Below, in pieces: positions 10,097-18,460 of a DNA stretch of 38,569 nucleotides. A program made the translations under genes and the position numbers. Origin of the DNA: Alphaproteobacteria bacterium 43-37 (GTDB taxonomy: Bacteria; Pseudomonadota; Alphaproteobacteria; 43-37); the NCBI GenBank assembly GCA_001897475.1, contig MKSY01000029.1, positions 1 to 38,569 on the forward strand, in the 5' to 3' direction. Position 1 is the stretch's first letter. Each line of letters begins with the position of its first letter. Below the pieces are notes generated by a model. It made no database searches and was not told the origin of the DNA. It saw nothing but the letters and a program-made list of their open reading frames with translations.

Positions 10097-11017
10097 TTAT
10101 CTCAGATGATTTTTTGCCAATTCACAATCGGCACGTATTTGAGCCACTAACTGGTTCACACCAGCAAATTTCATTTCTGGCCGAATAAAAGCCTTAAATT
10201 GAACTTCTATCATATGCCCATAAATATCTTCAAAAAAGTCAAATATATGGACCTCCACAACCACATCCTGCTGATTGAATGTTGGCCTAATTCCGATATT
10301 TGCAACGCCATGAAATTGACTATTCCCCACCAAGGCCGAAACTGCATACACACCCATTTTGGGCAAGGCGAATTCCCCCACATACAAATTAGCAGTGGGA
10401 AAGCCAATGGTACGCCCACGTTGGTTTCCCTGAACAACAACGCCGGCGAGAGAATACGGCCTTCCGAGACACTCTTGAACTTCATTAATATTCCCATCAC
10501 TCAGGGAGTCCAAAATACGCCGAGATGAAAGTTGCGCCCCCGCTCCATCATTTTGGATTTTGATAATGTTGATAGGCAGGCTGGGCTCTATGCTGACGAA
10601 AGACTCGGGCGAACCCAACCTTTCTCTACCAAAACGAAAATCTTCACCAACAACGATACCTTTAGCTTGGCAAAAACCAATCACAACTTTCGTAATAAAC
10701 TCTTGGTAATCAAGCTGAGAAAATTTCTGATCGAAGGGAACAACGCATATATGGTCAACACCATAATTCTTCAACATTTTCATCTTCTGAGCAAAAGGTG
10801 TCAGCCGAAGCCGAGATCCTGACGGCGCCAAGACTAGCCGCGGATGAGGCTCAAATGTGATAACCCCAAACGGAAGCCCCTGCTTTTTGGCCATATTTCT
10901 TGCTGTTGTAAAAATTGCTTGATGCCCCAAATGAACACCATCAAAATTACCAATCGCATAAATAGCAGATGGCAAAAGTGTTTGAACAAATGGAGTATAA
11001 AAATTAACGTCTATCAT
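10097..11017 (-). CDS. ribF: Bifunctional riboflavin kinase / FAD synthetase
   Basis: 306 residues, typical RibF length. It phosphorylates riboflavin to FMN and adenylates FMN to FAD. The N-terminal nucleotidyltransferase domain shows AIGNFDGVHLGHQAIF (about residues 21-36) and VGEDFRFGRERLG. The C-terminal riboflavin kinase domain begins near residue 180 with GRPYSLAGVVVQGNQRGRTIGFPTANL and continues through GVYAVSALVG and the acidic VHIFDFFEDIYGH strand. It stands alone here, not beside lspA or ileS as in many genomes. The ribosome-binding site ahead of the ATG is poor. Confidence 0.97.
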   Translation of the reverse strand: MIDVNFYTPFVQTLLPSAIYAIGNFDGVHLGHQAIFTTARNMAKKQGLPFGVITFEPHPRLVLAPSGSRLRLTPFAQKMKMLKNYGVDHICVVPFDQKFSQLDYQEFITKVVIGFCQAKGIVVGEDFRFGRERLGSPESFVSIEPSLPINIIKIQNDGAGAQLSSRRILDSLSDGNINEVQECLGRPYSLAGVVVQGNQRGRTIGFPTANLYVGEFALPKMGVYAVSALVGNSQFHGVANIGIRPTFNQQDVVVEVHIFDFFEDIYGHMIEVQFKAFIRPEMKFAGVNQLVAQIRADCELAKNHLR

Positions 11018-11165
11018 GAGGACATACTTTGACCGAACTCTTAAGTGTTGTCAAAGCTATCAAGGAAAAATCTTAAATACCAGATACCTTTATGTATTTT
11101 TAAATAATCCTGATATGATACCATAAAGTTCTCATAAATGACCTTGGTAATCAAAACCATTCCCC

Positions 11166-12053
11166 TCATTGCGCTAGCAACACCTTGAGCCATAGCTTCC
11201 GCCAGTGCTCGTAATCATGGTGAGTCAACCCAGGCACAACATTGACAGTTACAGGGGCCATTGGGCTCATTTGCTTCATCTTTCGAAGATAGGTTTGAGC
11301 AATTTCTGGAAACACAATTTGATCACTTCCTCCAACCATATGCTCTTCTTTGACAAGGCGATTTAAGTCTATCCCCCCACTCACCAAATCAAAAGGAGCA
11401 GGTGGGTGTGTTTCAAAATGACGCCCAAAGAATACACCATGATCCAAGTTAGCAGCTAGTGTGGCTACCGATGTTACATCCGTGCGAGTACGTGCTAATC
11501 TGAGAGCAAAAGTGCCACCGCCGGAATACCCAACCAAACGAAAACCTGAGATTGCCTGCTTGGCTTTGAGAATATCAAGCGCATTAGATAAGCTAGCCAA
11601 AGCTTTGTCCCCATAGCGCTCCTTCAACCAGTCAAGTGACTCACACTTATCCTGCTTTGTTTGCAATGTGAACTGACAAGGCCTCGCAATGTAAGCCACT
11701 AAATGGTTAGGTTTAAGCCGGTGATGATCCGCAGCTAGCAGCAAAGGTAGCGGCGGCGTTGGGGTTGGATCACGTGATAAAAAAGCACCCGCCCTAGATG
11801 GGGTTTCCAAAACCCCATCCCCTTCAATATAAACTGTAGCCTCGCTCGCTGCAAGATCTGGTTGCCCCCATGCAGGCGACAAATAGCTCCAAATTTTGTT
11901 TGGGCTTGAGGGAATGACATAGCGTTTAAACCCCGCCGCTTGCGCAATCTGTTCTGCCTCTTGCACACGATCCTGTGGCAACAATTTTCCTGAGGATACG
12001 GCACAAGCTTGAAGGGCTAGCAGAAAAAACCAAATGTAAACATTTTTACCCAT
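11166..12053 (-). CDS. Lipoprotein with alpha/beta hydrolase fold
   Basis: 295 residues. A type II signal peptide with lipobox L-Q-A-C makes Cys17 the probable lipidation site, so the mature protein should be anchored in the envelope. A hydrolase fold is visible: VYIEGDG (oxyanion-hole strand, near 74-80), nucleophile elbow GYSGGG with Ser177, an acid candidate at Asp244 in GGSDQIV, and His278/279 in GLTHHDYEHW. It is therefore a probable esterase, thioesterase or peptidase; no substrate can be inferred. The start is backed by GGAGAG seven bases upstream. It is downstream of the repeat block at 12.06-12.51 kb, which forms its entire upstream region and may contain its promoter. Confidence 0.8.
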   Translation of the reverse strand: MGKNVYIWFFLLALQACAVSSGKLLPQDRVQEAEQIAQAAGFKRYVIPSSPNKIWSYLSPAWGQPDLAASEATVYIEGDGVLETPSRAGAFLSRDPTPTPPLPLLLAADHHRLKPNHLVAYIARPCQFTLQTKQDKCESLDWLKERYGDKALASLSNALDILKAKQAISGFRLVGYSGGGTFALRLARTRTDVTSVATLAANLDHGVFFGRHFETHPPAPFDLVSGGIDLNRLVKEEHMVGGSDQIVFPEIAQTYLRKMKQMSPMAPVTVNVVPGLTHHDYEHWRKLWLKVLLAQ

Positions 12054-12061
12054 TGTTATCT

Positions 12062-12516
12062 CTCCACTGTTATTCTTGCTCTTTTCCCTACCACTCTCGC
12101 GCCTCTTCTACCATCCTTGCGCCTCTTCTGCTGTCACTCTCGTTTTCTTCCTTGTCATCCTCGCTCTTTTCCCTGTCGTCCTCGCGTATGCGGGGGGCCA
12201 TATAAATCCTGGGTTCCCTACCATTCTGGTGCTCTTTTCCCTGTCGTCCTCGCCCCTCCACCTGTCACCCTCGCGAAAGCGGGGGGCCATATAAATCCTG
12301 GGTTCCCTACCATTCTGGTGCTCTTTTCCCTGTCGTCCTCGCCCCTCCACCTGTCGTCCTCGCGAAAGCGGGGAGCCATATAAATCCTGGGTTCCCGCAT
12401 CAAGTGCGGGAATGACAAAAGGAGGTGTGCGGGAAGATAAAGAGTGGGCCCGGGAAGACAGAGAGTGGACCCGGGAAGACAAAGAGTAGGCCCGGGAAGA
12501 CAAAGAGTGGGTGAGC
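12062..12516. repeat. Composite repeat block: 89-bp direct repeats, palindromic element and 21-bp tandem array
   Basis: This 470-bp gap between genes is almost wholly repetitive. It contains, left to right: a degenerate pyrimidine-rich array with a period near 21 bp (about 12070-12180); two full 89-bp direct repeats (12180-12268 and 12269-12357) and a third partial one from 12358; a palindromic end (TTCCCGCA-TCAAG-TGCGGGAA, 12392-12412, then ATGAC); and four 21-bp units beginning GGGAAGA at 12431, 12452, 12473 and 12494. Minus-strand translation across it gives repetitive SLSSRAH peptides, which I regard as non-genic. The element core is homologous to the one inside bioH at 33.0 kb. Confidence 0.9.
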
Positions 12517-12525
12517 TTGCTACTA

Positions 12526-14082
12526 CTAAGCATACAACAGGGCGTTTTCCATCATTTGTTCGATAGATTTTGTTACTATCTCAGAGACTTCTTCCCGAGT
12601 GACTTCACCCAGTTTCACCTCTTTGCCATCCTTTTGCAATTTGATCTCACCAGTTGAAATATGTGTCATAACTTTATCAATGATAGCCTGCAGGTCATTC
12701 GTACCATCCATATATTGAATGATCAAACGGGGCACAATATCAATTGAAAGCCTTTGGTGACGGCTATTGGTGACCCACGTCTTGGATTTAGCTTGGTGGC
12801 GAGCCAACGGCAATGCAACAGGTTTTTCTGTAACTTTATCTGCGTTAACACCCCGCTCGCTTAGCAGCACCATGCCTCCAGATAAAAATACCCTCAAACT
12901 CAATTCATATAGGTTTGCTTTAATAACATCAGGTGCAGGCCTGAATTCTTCATCAAAACGCTCTAATGTAAGCTTCACAATCTCATCTACTTTGAGTGGC
13001 TTTTTATTATTCTCAAACAGAGTAAGGAAAATTGCCGTGGCAACACGGTTATGTGTGGTCAACGTAACGGGACCGCTGAACTTTTGCTGATCATCAAATT
13101 TAAGGTCAATTTCTGCCACAGGTTTTTCTGGCTTAAGATAGCTCACCAAGTAAAACTCATCAATTATTTGTGGCTGCAGATTGCGGCTTAATGCAACCCC
13201 TTGATGACACAAGATGCTATGGCGAAAACGACGATTCGTGATGAAATCTGTATATTGTTCTGTGCGCACAATATCATCGGATGTCGCTAGAACTGCCGCC
13301 GCTTTTTCAGGAAGATTGCCTGTAAACATAGAAGCTACAGCGGTATCACCCACATACTGCAGGCCCTGGTCGTTAGCCAATTTCATAAATTCATGGAAAT
13401 AATATTGAATGTTGTTTTCTTCCAAGTGGTCATGCAAAAGATAACTATCTGCCTGGGTTTTGAGAAGTTCTACCTCATTGTTAACTAGCTCGGCGTAAGG
13501 AGAACCTTTTTGTGTTGTCTCACTAATAAACTGTAACAACGCTCTGCTTTGAGCCGCTTTCTCAGCTGGATTATCGAAACGCTGCGTATGATAAACCATC
13601 ATATCACGAATGGTACGGACCATATTCCAGCCCGGCAAGGTATTATAGCTAATCACAGCTAATCCATTGACAGAAAGGTTGTTTTTGCAAACCTTCAAAA
13701 TTCCCTCTTGCACAAACAAAGGCACCCAAGAAAAAACACCATGGCAGACAATGTAATCAAATAGGCCATCTTTTTCGCCAATATCCATAATGGATTTGGC
13801 TTCCAAAGTAATGTTCTTTAGGCCTAATTCCCTGACAGTTTTTTTACCCTCTTCAATTTGCACTGGCGATAAATCAACACAAACAAATTCAGAATCCGGA
13901 TAGTTTATCGCATGAGGAATAATATTTCCCCCCGCTGCACCACCTAATTCTAACACTCGAGCCTTACGAAAATCGACAGGCTGCATACCGAAAATACGCC
14001 CCACTGTGTACAAGTGTTGTGGATGAGTCTGCTCATAAGGATAACTCTCATATGGCACTGCATCATAGGTGTTACCGGACAT
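12526..14082 (-). CDS. SAM-dependent methyltransferase with C-terminal regulatory domain (rickettsial PKMT-like)
   Basis: 518 residues. The N-terminal class I methyltransferase domain has motif I VLELGGAAGGN (residues 43-53), the acidic end of strand 2 (FVCVDLSPVQIEEGKK) and a FDYIVCHGVFSWVP strand-4 region. The middle section (YNTLPGWNMVRTIRDMM onward) and the remaining 300 residues correspond to the methyltransferase regulatory domain PF10119. The same architecture and several blocks occur in the Rickettsia protein lysine methyltransferases that modify the outer-membrane protein OmpB. A substrate in the surface proteome is plausible but inferred. GGAG precedes the ATG. The C-terminus abuts the repeat block. 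Confidence 0.87.
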   Translation of the reverse strand: MSGNTYDAVPYESYPYEQTHPQHLYTVGRIFGMQPVDFRKARVLELGGAAGGNIIPHAINYPDSEFVCVDLSPVQIEEGKKTVRELGLKNITLEAKSIMDIGEKDGLFDYIVCHGVFSWVPLFVQEGILKVCKNNLSVNGLAVISYNTLPGWNMVRTIRDMMVYHTQRFDNPAEKAAQSRALLQFISETTQKGSPYAELVNNEVELLKTQADSYLLHDHLEENNIQYYFHEFMKLANDQGLQYVGDTAVASMFTGNLPEKAAAVLATSDDIVRTEQYTDFITNRRFRHSILCHQGVALSRNLQPQIIDEFYLVSYLKPEKPVAEIDLKFDDQQKFSGPVTLTTHNRVATAIFLTLFENNKKPLKVDEIVKLTLERFDEEFRPAPDVIKANLYELSLRVFLSGGMVLLSERGVNADKVTEKPVALPLARHQAKSKTWVTNSRHQRLSIDIVPRLIIQYMDGTNDLQAIIDKVMTHISTGEIKLQKDGKEVKLGEVTREEVSEIVTKSIEQMMENALLYA

Positions 14083-14140
14083 ACTCCATCTCCATAGTCA
14101 TTCATGAAAAACCAACCTGTGTACAAATTAAGACTTTCTC

Positions 14141-14230
14141 TTAACCTTTTGTCAACAGTGATTTATGTGTTTTCAAAGCTATTTGCAAAGGTGTCGCACC
14201 ATACAAGATGCATCCTTTCAAAAATATCTT
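14141..14230 (-). pseudogene. Possible ankyrin-repeat gene remnant
   Basis: On the minus strand, about 25 codons ending at TAA 14141-14143 read GATPLQIALK followed by a short basic tail. The phrase matches the core of an ankyrin repeat. No start codon with a ribosome-binding site and no further repeats are present; upstream the frame runs into gapA. It may be the decayed end of an ankyrin protein, or chance. Confidence 0.25.
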
Positions 14231-14259
14231 TATAGCCACCAGCTAGCGAGTTCTCTTAT

Positions 14260-15270
14260 CTAAGAAATAATTGTTTTCCAATACCGCGCCAAATCAATCA
14301 TGCGATTGGAAAAACCCCACTCGTTATCATACCAAGATAACACCCGCCCCATCTTGCCTTCAATAACTTGGGTCTGGTTTACATCGAAAATGGAGCTTGC
14401 GCAATGATGGTTAAAATCCGCCGAAACAAGCGGTTGATCATTGATAGCCAAAATCCCTTTTAACGGCCCATGCGTAGCTGCTTCCATCATAGCTTTGTTG
14501 ATGGCATCTTTTGACAGCTCTTTTTGGCTTTCAAATACAAAGTCAATCATAGAAACATTGGCCACCGGAACACGAATAGCTGTTCCGTCACACTTGCCTT
14601 TTAGCTCTGGCAAGACTAAGCCCACAGCTTTAGCAGCGCCTGTTGTGGTTGGCACAATGGAAAGGGTAGCTGCCCGTGCGCGGGCTATATCTTTATGGGC
14701 TTTATCTTGAAGACTTTGATCACTTGTGAAGGCATGGATGGTCGTCATATACCCTCTTTCGATGCCAAAAGTTTTATGCAAAACAGAAGCCACAGGAGCA
14801 AAGCAATTTGTGGTACACGACGCATTAGAAACAACCATATGTTCATGGCCAAGCGTTGTATGGTTGACCCCATAGACAATGGTAAGGTCTGCGCCATCTG
14901 AAGGAGCTGAAACCATCACTCTTTTGGCTCCAGCTTGGATATGAGACATGGCTTTTTCTTTAGAAGTAAAAACACCCGAACACTCTAGAATGATATCAAC
15001 ATTCAGATCCCTCCAAGGCAGAGTTTCAGGATTTTTCTCAGACAACACTTTGGTTCTACCAAAGCCAAAATCCATCCAATCACCCCCGTACTCTACAGGT
15101 TCCCGCAACGGCCCATGAATGGAATCCCACTTGAGAAGATGAACATTTGTTTCCAAAGGTGCCAGATCGTTAATAGCAACGACCTCAAAATCGTTGGCCT
15201 TTGCTTCAATAAGAGCCCTTGCCACCATACGACCTATCCGGCCAAAACCATTTATAGCCACACGAATCAT
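14260..15270 (-). CDS. gapA: Glyceraldehyde-3-phosphate dehydrogenase, type I
   Basis: 336 residues. It catalyses NAD(P)-dependent interconversion of glyceraldehyde-3-phosphate and 1,3-bisphosphoglycerate. The Rossmann signature INGFGRIGRMVARA begins at residue 5; the catalytic motif SNASCTTNCFAP carries the active-site Cys, and downstream are IHAFTSDQ and WYDNEWGFSNRM. It follows tkt after 2 bp and its GAGGA ribosome-binding site lies within the tkt 3' end, so the two are cotranscribed. Alphaproteobacteria often have tkt-gap-pgk; pgk is not present here. Confidence 0.97.
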   Translation of the reverse strand: MIRVAINGFGRIGRMVARALIEAKANDFEVVAINDLAPLETNVHLLKWDSIHGPLREPVEYGGDWMDFGFGRTKVLSEKNPETLPWRDLNVDIILECSGVFTSKEKAMSHIQAGAKRVMVSAPSDGADLTIVYGVNHTTLGHEHMVVSNASCTTNCFAPVASVLHKTFGIERGYMTTIHAFTSDQSLQDKAHKDIARARAATLSIVPTTTGAAKAVGLVLPELKGKCDGTAIRVPVANVSMIDFVFESQKELSKDAINKAMMEAATHGPLKGILAINDQPLVSADFNHHCASSIFDVNQTQVIEGKMGRVLSWYDNEWGFSNRMIDLARYWKTIIS

Positions 15271-15272
15271 TT

Positions 15273-17279
15273 TTATGTCCTCTTTTCAATCTTGGAGAGA
15301 ACCTTTAACACAACTTCTTCGCAGGTAATACCAAAATGTTTATAAAGATCTTGGGCTGGCGCCGATGCTCCAAATGATGTCATACCCACAAAGATCCCCT
15401 CCTCACCGATATATTTCTCCCAACCCTGGCTTATCGCGGCTTCAATCGCCACCTTAAGAACGGTTTTATCACCCAAAACAGCCGCCTTAAAATCTTGCGC
15501 TTGTTCATCAAATTTTTCAAAGCAAGGCATCGAGATAACCGCAACCCCTATCCCTAGTTCTTCAAGCTTTTGAGCCGCTTTTAAGGCGACACCTACTTCT
15601 GACCCTGTTGCCAAAAGGGACACTTTGCGTGTTGAAGATTCTGCCTCTTTGACAACATATCCGCCCTTTTTCACAAGGGCAGCCCTTTTTGCTGTGAATG
15701 GCCCGGCAGGCGACACCGCTTGCCTCGATAAAGCCAAAATCGACGGGTTATTTTTTGTCTTTAATGCACATTGCCAACTAATAATAGTTTCCAATGCATC
15801 TGCAGGCCGCCAAACCAATAAATTTGGGATGGCTCTAAGGCTTGCCAAATGTTCCACAGGTTGGTGCGTCGGCCCATCTTCGCCAAGACCTATTGAATCA
15901 TGTGTCATAACCATGATGACGTGAACACCCATTAATGCTGCCAACCGTATAGCCGGTCGGCAATAATCTGCAAATGCCAAAAAGGTTCCCCCATAAGGAA
16001 TAAGCCCACCATGAAGCGCGATTCCGTTCATAGCAGCCACCATCCCATGTTCACGAATGCCATAATGAACATAGGGCCTCTCGGGTTCTGAAGAGGTGTA
16101 AACACCCATGCCAGATGTTTTGGTATTGTTAGACGGCGTTAAGTCCGCTGAACCACCCATCAACTCTGGGCATTCACTAAATAGCGCTTCTAGTGCTGTC
16201 TGACTAGCTTGCCGGGTTGCCAGTTTAGGCGGTGATTCTTTCCAAGCCTCCATTTGTTTCGTTATGGACGCCTGAATTTTCTCCTCATTCAACGTGCCAT
16301 CTATTCGCCGTTTAATCTCTGCAGGTGTCTTTTCATAAGCAGCTTGCCAGCTTAAATAGGCTTCATTATTGCGACTCCAAGCACCCCGCCATATATCCAA
16401 AATATCAGCGGGAATATCAAAACCTTCTGACTCCCATCCGAGGGCCTTCTTAGCCGCTATTATTTCCTCTTTGCCCAATGGGCTGCCATGGGCCACCGCT
16501 AAACCCGCCTTAGTTGGCGCGCCAAACCCAATTGTTGTCTTACAAGCAATAAGGCATGGCCGCTCATTTTGGTGAGCTTCAGCAATTGCTCCATATATTT
16601 GAGCGTAATCGTGACCATCCACTGTTAAAGTATGCCAATTTGAGGCTTGAAAACGCTTGATCATATCATCCTTGGTGCTCAAGGAAGTGGGCCCGTCAAT
16701 GGTGACCTGATTGTCATCGAAAAGGACTATCAAGTTTTCCAGCTCCAAATACCCCGCCAGAGAGATGGCCTCTTGAGAAATTCCCTCCATCAAACAGCCA
16801 TCCCCAACGATAGCATATGTCTTGTGGCCCACAAGATCGCGCCCCCATTCCTTGGCTAACCTTTTTTCAGCCATAGCCATACCTACAGCATTTGCCAGAC
16901 CTTGCCCCAAAGGGCCCGTTGTGGTTTCCACGCCAGGGGTATGCCCATATTCAGGATGCCCCGGCGTTAGGCTACCGAGCTGACGAAAATTCTTGATCTC
17001 CTCCAAGCTCATTTTTGGGTACGCATTTAAGTACAATAAGCTATAGAGCAACATTGACCCATGCCCAGCCGAGAGCACGAAACGATCACGATTGAACCAA
17101 TCTGGATCATTGGGATTAAATTTGAGGAAGCTGTCAAACAGGACCGTTACGACATCCGCCATACCCATGGGCATACCCGGATGCCCTGACTGAGCTTTCT
17201 CTACTGCCTCCATTGATAAAACCCGGATAGCATTGGCCATTGGCCGATACCGTTCGTCACCACCAAATGTTCGGATCAT
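15273..17279 (-). CDS. tkt: Transketolase
   Basis: 668 residues, full length. A ThDP- and Mg-dependent enzyme transferring two-carbon units in the pentose phosphate pathway and linking to glycolysis through glyceraldehyde-3-phosphate, the substrate of the next gene. Seen: MANAIRVLSMEAVEKAQSGH at the start, the ThDP motif GDGCLMEGISQEA (about 157-169), the central HYGIREHGMVAAMNG and the conserved GEDGPTHQPVEHLASLR. The AAGGGG ribosome-binding site is good. It is the first gene of the tkt-gapA operon and lies divergent to the glycine-rich gene at 17458. Confidence 0.98.
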   Translation of the reverse strand: MIRTFGGDERYRPMANAIRVLSMEAVEKAQSGHPGMPMGMADVVTVLFDSFLKFNPNDPDWFNRDRFVLSAGHGSMLLYSLLYLNAYPKMSLEEIKNFRQLGSLTPGHPEYGHTPGVETTTGPLGQGLANAVGMAMAEKRLAKEWGRDLVGHKTYAIVGDGCLMEGISQEAISLAGYLELENLIVLFDDNQVTIDGPTSLSTKDDMIKRFQASNWHTLTVDGHDYAQIYGAIAEAHQNERPCLIACKTTIGFGAPTKAGLAVAHGSPLGKEEIIAAKKALGWESEGFDIPADILDIWRGAWSRNNEAYLSWQAAYEKTPAEIKRRIDGTLNEEKIQASITKQMEAWKESPPKLATRQASQTALEALFSECPELMGGSADLTPSNNTKTSGMGVYTSSEPERPYVHYGIREHGMVAAMNGIALHGGLIPYGGTFLAFADYCRPAIRLAALMGVHVIMVMTHDSIGLGEDGPTHQPVEHLASLRAIPNLLVWRPADALETIISWQCALKTKNNPSILALSRQAVSPAGPFTAKRAALVKKGGYVVKEAESSTRKVSLLATGSEVGVALKAAQKLEELGIGVAVISMPCFEKFDEQAQDFKAAVLGDKTVLKVAIEAAISQGWEKYIGEEGIFVGMTSFGASAPAQDLYKHFGITCEEVVLKVLSKIEKRT

Positions 17280-17373
17280 ACTTTGCCCCTTATGTTCATC
17301 TTATCCACAAAAATGGAGCTGAATCCTAAAAAGGTCAACTGGGATAAGTGACTTCTTTGAGTGATGTGAGTTA

Positions 17374-17407
17374 TTCCAAAACTGCAATCAGGTATTCTAA
17401 AAATGCA
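17374..17407 (+). promoter_or_regulatory. Paired 13-bp sites at 21-bp spacing: candidate LysR-type operator before the glycine-rich gene
   Basis: TTCCAAAACTGCA (17374-17386) and TTCTAAAAATGCA (17395-17407) both fit TTCYAWWWNKGCA and begin exactly 21 bp (two helical turns) apart. Each is T-N11-A, the usual LysR-type recognition form. The same pair of sites with the same period occurs before the LysR gene at 18369-18402. The last site ends 50 bp before the start codon at 17458. Confidence 0.6.
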
Positions 17408-17457
17408 AGTTTACAGAAAACTATAATGCATTACCTTTTAAAAAAAGAATAAAACTA

Positions 17458-17769
17458 ATGAAAAAATATCTGTATACAGCATTTATAGTGGCATTTGTTA
17501 TATCTGCCCAAACCGAAGCCTTTGCTGCAAATGGAGGCTGCGGTGGCAATGGCGGAGATTGTTTTGCTGGTGGTGGAGGCCGCGGCGGGGATAGCTTCTT
17601 CGGAAAAGGTGGTAATGGTGGTGACGGAGGCAATGGCCTTAATGGTGGAGGTAAAGGTGGAGAAGGAGGATTTGGTTTAGGTGGTAGAGGTAGCTATGGT
17701 AGAGATGGAACACGTGGAACAGGCGGTGGAGGCCGCGGTGGTGATCGCGGTCATGGCCCACGGAAATAA
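17458..17769 (+). CDS. Small secreted glycine-rich protein (GGxGG repeats) 1
   Basis: 103 residues. A signal peptide (MKKYLYTAFIVAFVISAQ, cleavage near EAFA-AN) precedes a mature part that is mostly Gly with Asn, Asp, Arg and Lys spacers (GGCGGNGGDC, then GGNGGDGGNG and GGGRGGDRGH). Two Cys early in the mature part could form a disulphide. The composition resembles PE_PGRS-like or other structural Gly-rich surface proteins, but no family can be assigned from low complexity. The ribosome-binding site is weak. It precedes a second gene of the same design by 29 bp, probably as an operon, and carries the paired operator sites upstream. Confidence 0.7.
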   Translation: MKKYLYTAFIVAFVISAQTEAFAANGGCGGNGGDCFAGGGGRGGDSFFGKGGNGGDGGNGLNGGGKGGEGGFGLGGRGSYGRDGTRGTGGGGRGGDRGHGPRK

Positions 17770-17798
17770 CTTATCAGCATAACATTCAGGAGCATCAA

Positions 17799-18152
17799 AT
17801 GAAAACTTATACAAAGACGATGATTAAACTAAGCTTACTCATGGCCTTCTCAGCAACAGCAACTGCCAAGCCGGCATTATTATATGCTGATGATTTAACC
17901 TCAGGCCCAAACTCATCTCGTGCTAAAGACGGTGCTTCGGGAACGGCAGCCTCACCTGACGGCAAGAATGGTAAAGATGGCAAGCATGCCACAATTAAAC
18001 AAGCCCAAGGACAGCATGGGGGCCATGGAGGCAGTAGCCAGTTCGGCGATGGGGGCCACGGTGGAAACGGTGCCAACAAGTTTAATGGCAACGGCGGCAA
18101 CAGTTTCTCCGGAAAAGGTGGCGATGGTGGTGACGGCGGAGAAGCCGAATAA
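17799..18152 (+). CDS. Small secreted glycine-rich protein (GGxGG repeats) 2
   Basis: 117 residues. A signal peptide (MIKLSLLMAFSATATA within the first 24 residues) leads into a mixed spacer (SSRAKDGASGTAASPDGKNG, collagen-like Gly spacing) and then GGHGG/GGNGGDGG repeats ending DGGDGGEAE. AGGAG lies six bases before the ATG. It shares its layout, and the phrases FSGKGGDGG and FFGKGGNGG, with the upstream gene, so the two are probably ancient duplicates. The product is presumed exported; whether it is surface-attached or released to a host is unknown. Confidence 0.7.
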   Translation: MKTYTKTMIKLSLLMAFSATATAKPALLYADDLTSGPNSSRAKDGASGTAASPDGKNGKDGKHATIKQAQGQHGGHGGSSQFGDGGHGGNGANKFNGNGGNSFSGKGGDGGDGGEAE

Positions 18153-18368
18153 GGTCTAACAGCTTATCTAGAGGATTTTTTCACTACACCCACCTCATTA
18201 TTAATTTCAAACTCTTCGCATCATATGAAATAGCATTTGGTATATTTTTTCGCTGAAAACAATAAAAAAGCCTGGAATCACGCCAGTTTTCATACCTTCA
18301 ATTTACTCATTAGCCATAGCACTAAACATTTTACTTTAAGAAAATAATTTATCTAAAATTTTAAACTA

Positions 18369-18402
18369 TTCCATTTGTGCAACTCACTATTCCATTTTGG
18401 CA
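18369..18402 (+). promoter_or_regulatory. Paired 13-bp sites at 21-bp spacing: candidate autoregulatory LysR operator
   Basis: TTCCATTTGTGCA (18369-18381) and TTCCATTTTGGCA (18390-18402) fit the same TTCYAWWWNKGCA consensus as the pair before the glycine-rich operon, again exactly 21 bp apart. They end 58 bp before the LysR start at 18461, nearly the same distance as at the other site. The rest of the 18153-18460 gap is AT-rich and shows only a weak CTGG/CCAG hairpin followed by TTTT near 18272-18290. Confidence 0.6.
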
Positions 18403-18460
18403 TTAGCATTTACCCCCAGGAAATGGTTTAATGATCGCGGACTTAGATGAAGGTATACAC

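Noticed and set aside
12431..12514. CRISPR-like array
   Set aside because: The 21-bp units abut one another with no spacers, and no cas genes are near.
12108..12533. 141-codon minus-strand reading frame across the repeat block
   Set aside because: Its product is only translated 21-bp and 89-bp repeats (SLSSRAH units), has no ribosome-binding site and overlaps the methyltransferase 3' end.
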